Part shown: in pieces, positions 23,505 through 23,528 of the stretch
Position numbering within the stretch: the stretch's first letter is position 1
How the letters are laid out: each line of letters opens with the position of its first letter
DNA from: Geobacter sp.
GTDB lineage: Bacteria; Desulfobacterota; Desulfuromonadia; Geobacterales; Geobacteraceae
Assembly (NCBI GenBank): GCA_003490025.1
Contig: DNJC01000041.1
Span: 1 to 23,528, forward strand
Length of the DNA: 23,528 nucleotides
Direction of reading: 5' to 3'
The notes under the pieces: generated by a model
What the model saw: the letters and a program-made list of their open reading frames with translations, nothing else
Told to the model about the DNA's origin: nothing
Database searches by the model: none
Program-made: the position numbers and the translations under genes

Positions 23505-23528
23505 GGGAGTTCTGGGAGTTCTGGGAGT
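23505..23528. repeat. 9-bp tandem repeat at the window edge
   Basis: GGGAGTTCT is repeated (23505-23513, 23514-23522) and a third copy is cut by the end of the window. The full extent is not visible. Confidence 0.8.

Noticed and set aside
1..23528. CRISPR arrays
   Set aside because: The three tandem repeats found have units of 9-17 bp with no spacers, unlike CRISPR repeats, and no cas genes are present.
1..23528. Cyclic-di-GMP (GEMM) riboswitch or sigma54 promoter, common in Geobacter-type genomes
   Set aside because: I looked in the main intergenic regions and found no GEMM core and no GG-N10-GC pair with acceptable flanks.

Overview
The window reads as chromosome of a Geobacter/Geomonas-like Desulfuromonadia bacterium. 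This is inferred from the right half: an IclR-type regulator, a two-subunit sodium:solute (acetate-type) symporter, an NhaD antiporter, a CBS/DUF294 signalling protein and two long multi-PAS histidine kinases, all in GC-rich DNA. The species cannot be fixed from the sequence alone.

Left part (about 1-8830) is a mosaic defence/mobile island. After a terminator at the left edge comes a 353-aa protein with a HEPN-type RX4H motif, overlapping a 29-codon stub of a DUF2513 gene. The stub is followed by a striking 18-bp perfect palindrome and a 35-codon remnant of an IS3-family orfA. An AT-rich minus-strand operon (3028 to 1612) encodes an unrecognised 138-aa protein, an MqsA-like zinc-ribbon/HTH protein and a DUF6941-like protein; the first two look like a toxin-antitoxin pair. 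Next are a truncated AAA_13-type ATPase and other gene debris. Then comes the highlight: a three-gene plus-strand operon (4555-8304) of a catalytically dead prokaryotic Argonaute (636 aa), a free-standing SIR2 NADase-like protein (356 aa) and a zinc-ribbon/DUF4145 protein (243 aa). It ends in a hairpin, followed by the 3' end of a group II intron (maturase C-terminus, domains V and VI).

Middle part (about 9104-14864) is a signalling block: two divergent multi-PAS histidine kinases (one with two membrane segments, one soluble) and an XRE-HTH/receiver fusion ending at a strong terminator.

Right part (about 14870-23528) holds a small membrane protein, a Tat-exported DUF882/M15-type peptidase, and a minus-strand run: IclR regulator, DUF4212 small symporter subunit, large SSS symporter subunit, small membrane protein, NhaD Na+/H+ antiporter. 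Together these suggest regulated sodium-coupled uptake of an organic acid plus sodium export. A roughly 990-bp regulatory region with 17-bp tandem repeats and overlapping divergent promoters separates this run from a CBS-DUF294 protein.

The most likely 'system' of interest is the Argonaute-SIR2-DUF4145 operon. Argonaute-SIR2 pairs are known abortive-infection systems (SPARSA for short pAgo with SIR2-APAZ; inactive long-B pAgo with SIR2). The arrangement here, a mid-size Argonaute, a SIR2 without APAZ and a third DUF4145 gene, is less familiar.
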